Part shown: positions 60,001 to 64,000 of the stretch, one piece after another
Layout of the letters: the number at the start of each line of letters is the position of its first letter
How positions within the stretch are numbered: position 1 is the first letter of the stretch
NCBI GenBank assembly: GCA_025345505.1
Contig: JANVCC010000077.1
Span: 4,460,607-4,524,606 of the forward strand
Source of the DNA: Todiramphus chloris collaris
Lineage: Eukaryota > Chordata > Aves > Coraciiformes > Alcedinidae
Direction: 5' to 3'
Length of the DNA: 64,000 nucleotides
Position numbers and translations under genes: made by a program
The notes under the pieces: model-generated
Told to the model about the DNA's origin: nothing
Database searches by the model: none
The model's input: only the letters and a program-made list of their open reading frames with translations

Positions 60001-63000
60001 TGTCAGTTTCTTATTCCTAAAGTTACGGTTGTGAAAGAATCTGTGAGTATGTGTTGAATTTTATTCTTTTTTCTTTTTCCATTCCCATGAATTGATATAA
60101 TACTGAATATAAATCAGATTTCTTATTGATGTGCTGGTTGTTACGGATTGACTATGCAGAGCTATTTGTCTTTGACACGTAGCTGACTTGCATTCAAAGG
60201 ACACGTGCGTGTTCTGTATTAAATGGCTTAAGGACTGGAGTGGCACAGTTGGAGAGCTTGGCAGATACCTCTGTGTGTGCATGATTTGGAACAAAAGCCC
60301 CCATCTTCTAAGACAAAGTGTCCAAAGTGCATTGCTCAGTCAAATTTTCATAAATATTTTTATTGCGAAGAGAGAATTCTGAGCAGCTGAGGAAGAAAAA
60401 TGAAGTTGTGATACGTGCTTTAATAATGGCTAGTACAATGTTTTGTAAAGCAAAGTATGCCTGTAACCAGCAAAGCCCTCTTTATATGTTTGATTTGTTT
60501 CTTATCAACCTGATCAAAATCATCGTTCCGGTGTTGAGTGAAAAACAAGAATGTACAAAGGAACTTGCATTCATTGAACATGGAAATCTGTGGGAGCTGA
60601 AAAGAAATTTTAAAAACTCCAAACCACACCAGATCCATTGGCCTGGCAGTCAGGTTCCCTTTACTTTTTTATACTCTTGTTTCAAATTTTGTTTAAATAG
60701 CTCTGCAGTGTGAAGGGATTGAATACATCTGTGTAGTGCTAGCGTGAGCGAGTCTGTACTCAAAAATAGGTTAGTTTAAAAAACCCAATAATCCTGAAAT
60801 GAATCCAGGCACCTTCCTAGTTAAAATATATCAAATAACATAAAGCACATGAACTCAAGACAACTTGGTTTAACTCTATAAAACATTTAAACTGTAAAAC
60901 ATCAGGAGGGTTTTTTAATAGGTGCCTGGATAATTTGCCTTTAGGTGGCAGAGGGGCAGCATGAGTTCCCTTTTCACATCAAATGTTTGCTTGTGGGCCA
61001 AGCACTTGGGGAAGAACTGAAATACTGTTTCCTCTTTAAATGGTTGTTGCATATGCGTTATGTTCTTTGTGTGTGTTTGCTCAAGCTTGGGTGTTTTTAA
61101 ACAGCAGTGTCCCCAGTTTTACAAGGCCTCAGACAAGTCCTGTTAATGGGTTAAATTTCAAACCCTGTGTAGTTCTCAAGCACGATGCCATTCAAAATGG
61201 GGTTTGTTTTTCGTTTTTACAGTCTGATCAGCAGAAAACATTCTTTCTCTTGCCGTTCCTAATCTGTGTTGTCGCATGTCAGTGCCTCTAAACAAACTGT
61301 GTGACTTTTAATGTACTGCCAGGTGAGATCCTGTGTCCTTCAGAATATATTAAACCTGAAAATCTCCAGTTGCCTGGATCAAGAGACCGTCTCTTCATCA
61401 ATGGACCCAAAGTGGCCAGTGGAGACTGTTAAGTGCAGTGGGATGTCTTCTATACCAGAGAACTGCCCTTCAGCAAGGGGAGGTCAACATTTCAGTCCTG
61501 TGCTTTGAGAAATTTTTGCTTAGTTTTGAAGATTGCCAAATCTCTCCTCAGTTGGCAAACGCTTACTACATGACAGAACAAGAGAGACAGATCTCCTGCA
61601 TTTCCACTCGGGAGGCAGGAGCTCTTCTGCAAGGGGAACAGGAGTTCAAGCTCACCCAGTGCTTCCAGTGCCACCAGCATTGTCTGTCCAGTCTTTTCCT
61701 ATAGGCGGAAAACCAGACTGTTTAGCCCATGTGTGCCTGCAGAGCAATGTGCACATGGGCAGCCCTTTTAAAGAACCTCAGTTGCTGGGTAGCACTTGTC
61801 GCTAAGTTTGGGTCTGTGAACTGTTTCAGAGGAACCTGCAAGGCAGAACGAAGTGTATTAGTATTTGTCTTAAGAGATCCTGTCTCTCTGATGGAAAAAT
61901 TCTGTTTCCTTGTTGAAAAGGGTTGAAATCATCTCCTTCCTTGGGAGAAAAAAAAATAGTAAAAAGTATTTTAAAATCAAATGTATCGCTTCCTTTCCTG
62001 TAAGTGTTGCCTAGAGTGTTACATAAGACTTACTGTATGTGCAATATTGACTAAAGAATTAACTAATGGTGGGAGTAAGACTAACAATGTCATATCTATA
62101 ACCCGGCTTAGCCTTTAAGAGGAAAAAATAGCTTGAGGTATACTGTGTAACACTAGTGCCTGGCTACTATCAAACATGCTGCAAATGTATAGTAACAGGT
62201 ATTGTCTGCAGTAAATGTTTCTCTGTAGTAGAAACGTGGTGGTGTTGCTGTTCCCAAGGGGTAAGTTGAATTACATTAGTACTGAGGCTGAGCTAGCAGA
62301 GCTTTGCTTACAGTGTACATACAGACAAGACGGTTCTACAGAGAGGTGACCTTTGCTGTGTTTTGGTTTCAGATTTCACAGGGACCCATTTCAAAGTTTT
62401 TTAGCTTCAGTCCACACCCTGCTGGTAGTTAGCTATAAAACTCTCTTTGAAGAAACAGGTTTTTTTTGATGTGTGGTTTTTCATTTTTTGGGGTTTTTTA
62501 AGTCTCTCCTTTATTGCTTTATGAAGTTAAATAAAGGATGTTTGTTTACTCCTTTTGTAATATACATTGCTGCCACTGTTACTTTTCAATATAACTGGTA
62601 GTTCAAAGATGAAATTAAATCTATGGGATTAGCAGTTACCATGTGCAAATGCCCAGTGTAAGCAATTGTTTTTTATGACTCTTCTGTTTATTAGTTAACT
62701 TGAAGAATGTGTACTAGCATATATTTGTGCTGGGGAAACTATTATGGTTGATGTGGAATAATGGAGTTTACTCCTTCCAAGGTTATTCCACCCTCTTTGT
62801 AAACTTTTTTGGTTTCTTGCTCTCCAAAACCAGTTTAAAGAAACAAATTAAAGCCCTGTAATCCTATTTAAAAACCCAGTCAAATAAAAAGTCTGCATGT
62901 CACTGTTCCAATAAATATAATCACCTCTTTAACACACTCACTCCTCCTTAGGACGCTGATTTCCACCTGATTAAAATATTTGGGTTGTATGTTACAACCA

Positions 63001-64000
63001 AGCTAAAGGGGATATCCTGTTCTTCTCTTCTGGGCATGTGGTCCTGCCTTATCCAGTCTTGCATAAGCCCCAGTGAGCACCACAGTGGGTGCAAGGGGTC
63101 AAAGGCAGCAGGGGGAACCTGTGGGGAAAGGGCAATAGGGAGATGGGGAAACTGTCAGCACTGAGCTTCAGGTTGACTCCAGCCCCTTAATCCTTCAGCG
63201 GTGACAGCTCTGCAGGCTCCTGCTCCCAGTACTGTGAGGGAATGTGAAAATAGAAGTGAAAGGTGTGTTTGAGTTGAGCTTTCTGCAAGGAGACTTGTTT
63301 GTAGGAAAGTAAGAATGAAAAAAACATTTCTCTAGGTTTTTAGATATGATGTGGCAACCACTAGATTATGAAGTTCCCCCTACCTTCCCAATACCCTCAG
63401 GATCTGGAGGGGAGCAAATTATGTTTAAAGGGAGACACTATGGGATAAATGTAATGTTTTAGAGAAACTATGTAGACTTCAAAGTTATTTTAATTAACAT
63501 AATATCAACATGCTGGGCTGAGCTGCCCTTTGGCTCCCATGTCACACACTTGTATCCCAGCTCCATGAGGCTCCCAGTGGGTGACAGTCCTGGGTGGTGT
63601 AAGAGATGTTGAGTGCTTGAGGTTGCTTTCTGTAACAGCCTTGCCTTCTTTCCAGAACTTGTAGTGTATGTGCACAGCACAAGATGTACAACTGTATTTT
63701 CCATTGTCAAATAAAAAGGTTTTTACTATTGAACAGTGTGTACCATTGTTCTTATTTTTTTAGGCCTGTTTCATAGCTACATTTAAGAAATTGAAGCTAA
63801 ATATTGTCATGGGAAAACTGCATTGAGTCAGGTAGACCACAGTGCCCATAAGTTAAGGAACATATAGAACAAATCACTTCTTTGAGAGGAGAGGACGGGG
63901 TTGTGCTCAGTTCTAGTAATGAACTTGTATATATGTTTACAAGACAACTGTATATATAAAGAAGAATTGCACTGAGGAAAATGTATAAAAGTTGTTTAGC
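54099..64000 (+). other. ADD3: Probable ADD3 intron 1 (start), no coding exon recognised
   Basis: About 9.9 kb. CpG-rich sequence persists to about 54850; the rest is AT-rich unique sequence. I looked for the adducin N-terminus and head domain and did not find them. Several AATAAA words (near 62531, 62884 and 63710) are followed by T- or GT-rich stretches and could be cryptic polyadenylation sites. Open frames at 60363-60713 and 61438-61704 match nothing that I know. Confidence 0.5.

Noticed and set aside
62525..63720. AATAAA words followed by T- or GT-rich sequence, suggesting the 3' end of a plus-strand gene
   Set aside because: No coding sequence or retrocopy is recognisable upstream. They are more simply cryptic signals within a long intron.
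1..64000. A novel multi-gene system, CRISPR array, prophage or integrated island
   Set aside because: The window is ordinary vertebrate DNA with one complete spliced gene, one probable promoter of a second gene and common avian repeats. Nothing indicates a transferred or prokaryotic system.

Overview
This window is vertebrate nuclear DNA, most likely from a bird. It has short constitutive exons separated by introns of 0.3-5.5 kb, CR1-like LINE 3' ends, old MIR-like SINE fragments, one ERV-type solo LTR, and two unmethylated-looking CpG islands. I could not fix the species. There are no bacterial genes, operons, CRISPR arrays, tRNA or rRNA genes.

Left part (about 0.3-32.7 kb, minus strand): a complete XPNPEP1 gene, encoding cytosolic X-prolyl aminopeptidase 1 (aminopeptidase P1). 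I traced 19 coding exons by hand. They splice through GT-AG junctions with matching phases into a 623-codon reading frame, the same length as the human enzyme as I remember it. The five metal ligands (D415, D426, H489, E523, E537) are intact. A non-coding first exon lies in a CpG island at about 32.25-33.4 kb, and a polyadenylation signal lies at 333-338. The introns hold a forkhead-motif minisatellite, one CR1 fragment, three MIR-like fragments and an antisense ERV-type solo LTR next to coding exon 4.

Middle part (about 33.4-53.6 kb): I found no recognisable protein-coding gene. It contains two adjacent CR1 copies (34.3-34.85 kb), a MIR-like fragment, several homopolymer tracts, a promoter-like block at 41.8-42.45 kb (E-box, TATA-like element, two RFX X-box-like motifs and an exon-like stretch with a GT donor), a small CpG cluster at 48.3-48.5 kb, and an AT-rich block at 48.6-48.95 kb that has kept CpGs.

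Right part (about 53.6-64 kb): a second CpG island, followed by 9.5 kb with no recognisable coding exon. In mammals XPNPEP1 lies head-to-head with ADD3 (gamma-adducin), so the best reading is the plus-strand ADD3 promoter, a non-coding first exon ending at a GT donor near 54098, and the start of a long intron 1. No adducin coding sequence is visible, so ADD3 is inferred from synteny. Just upstream of this promoter sits a striking perfect inverted repeat with 37-bp arms and a 9-nt spacer.

Nothing here looks like a new multi-gene system. The most unusual items are the inverted repeat, the 42-kb promoter-like block, the solo LTR beside an exon and the forkhead-motif array.
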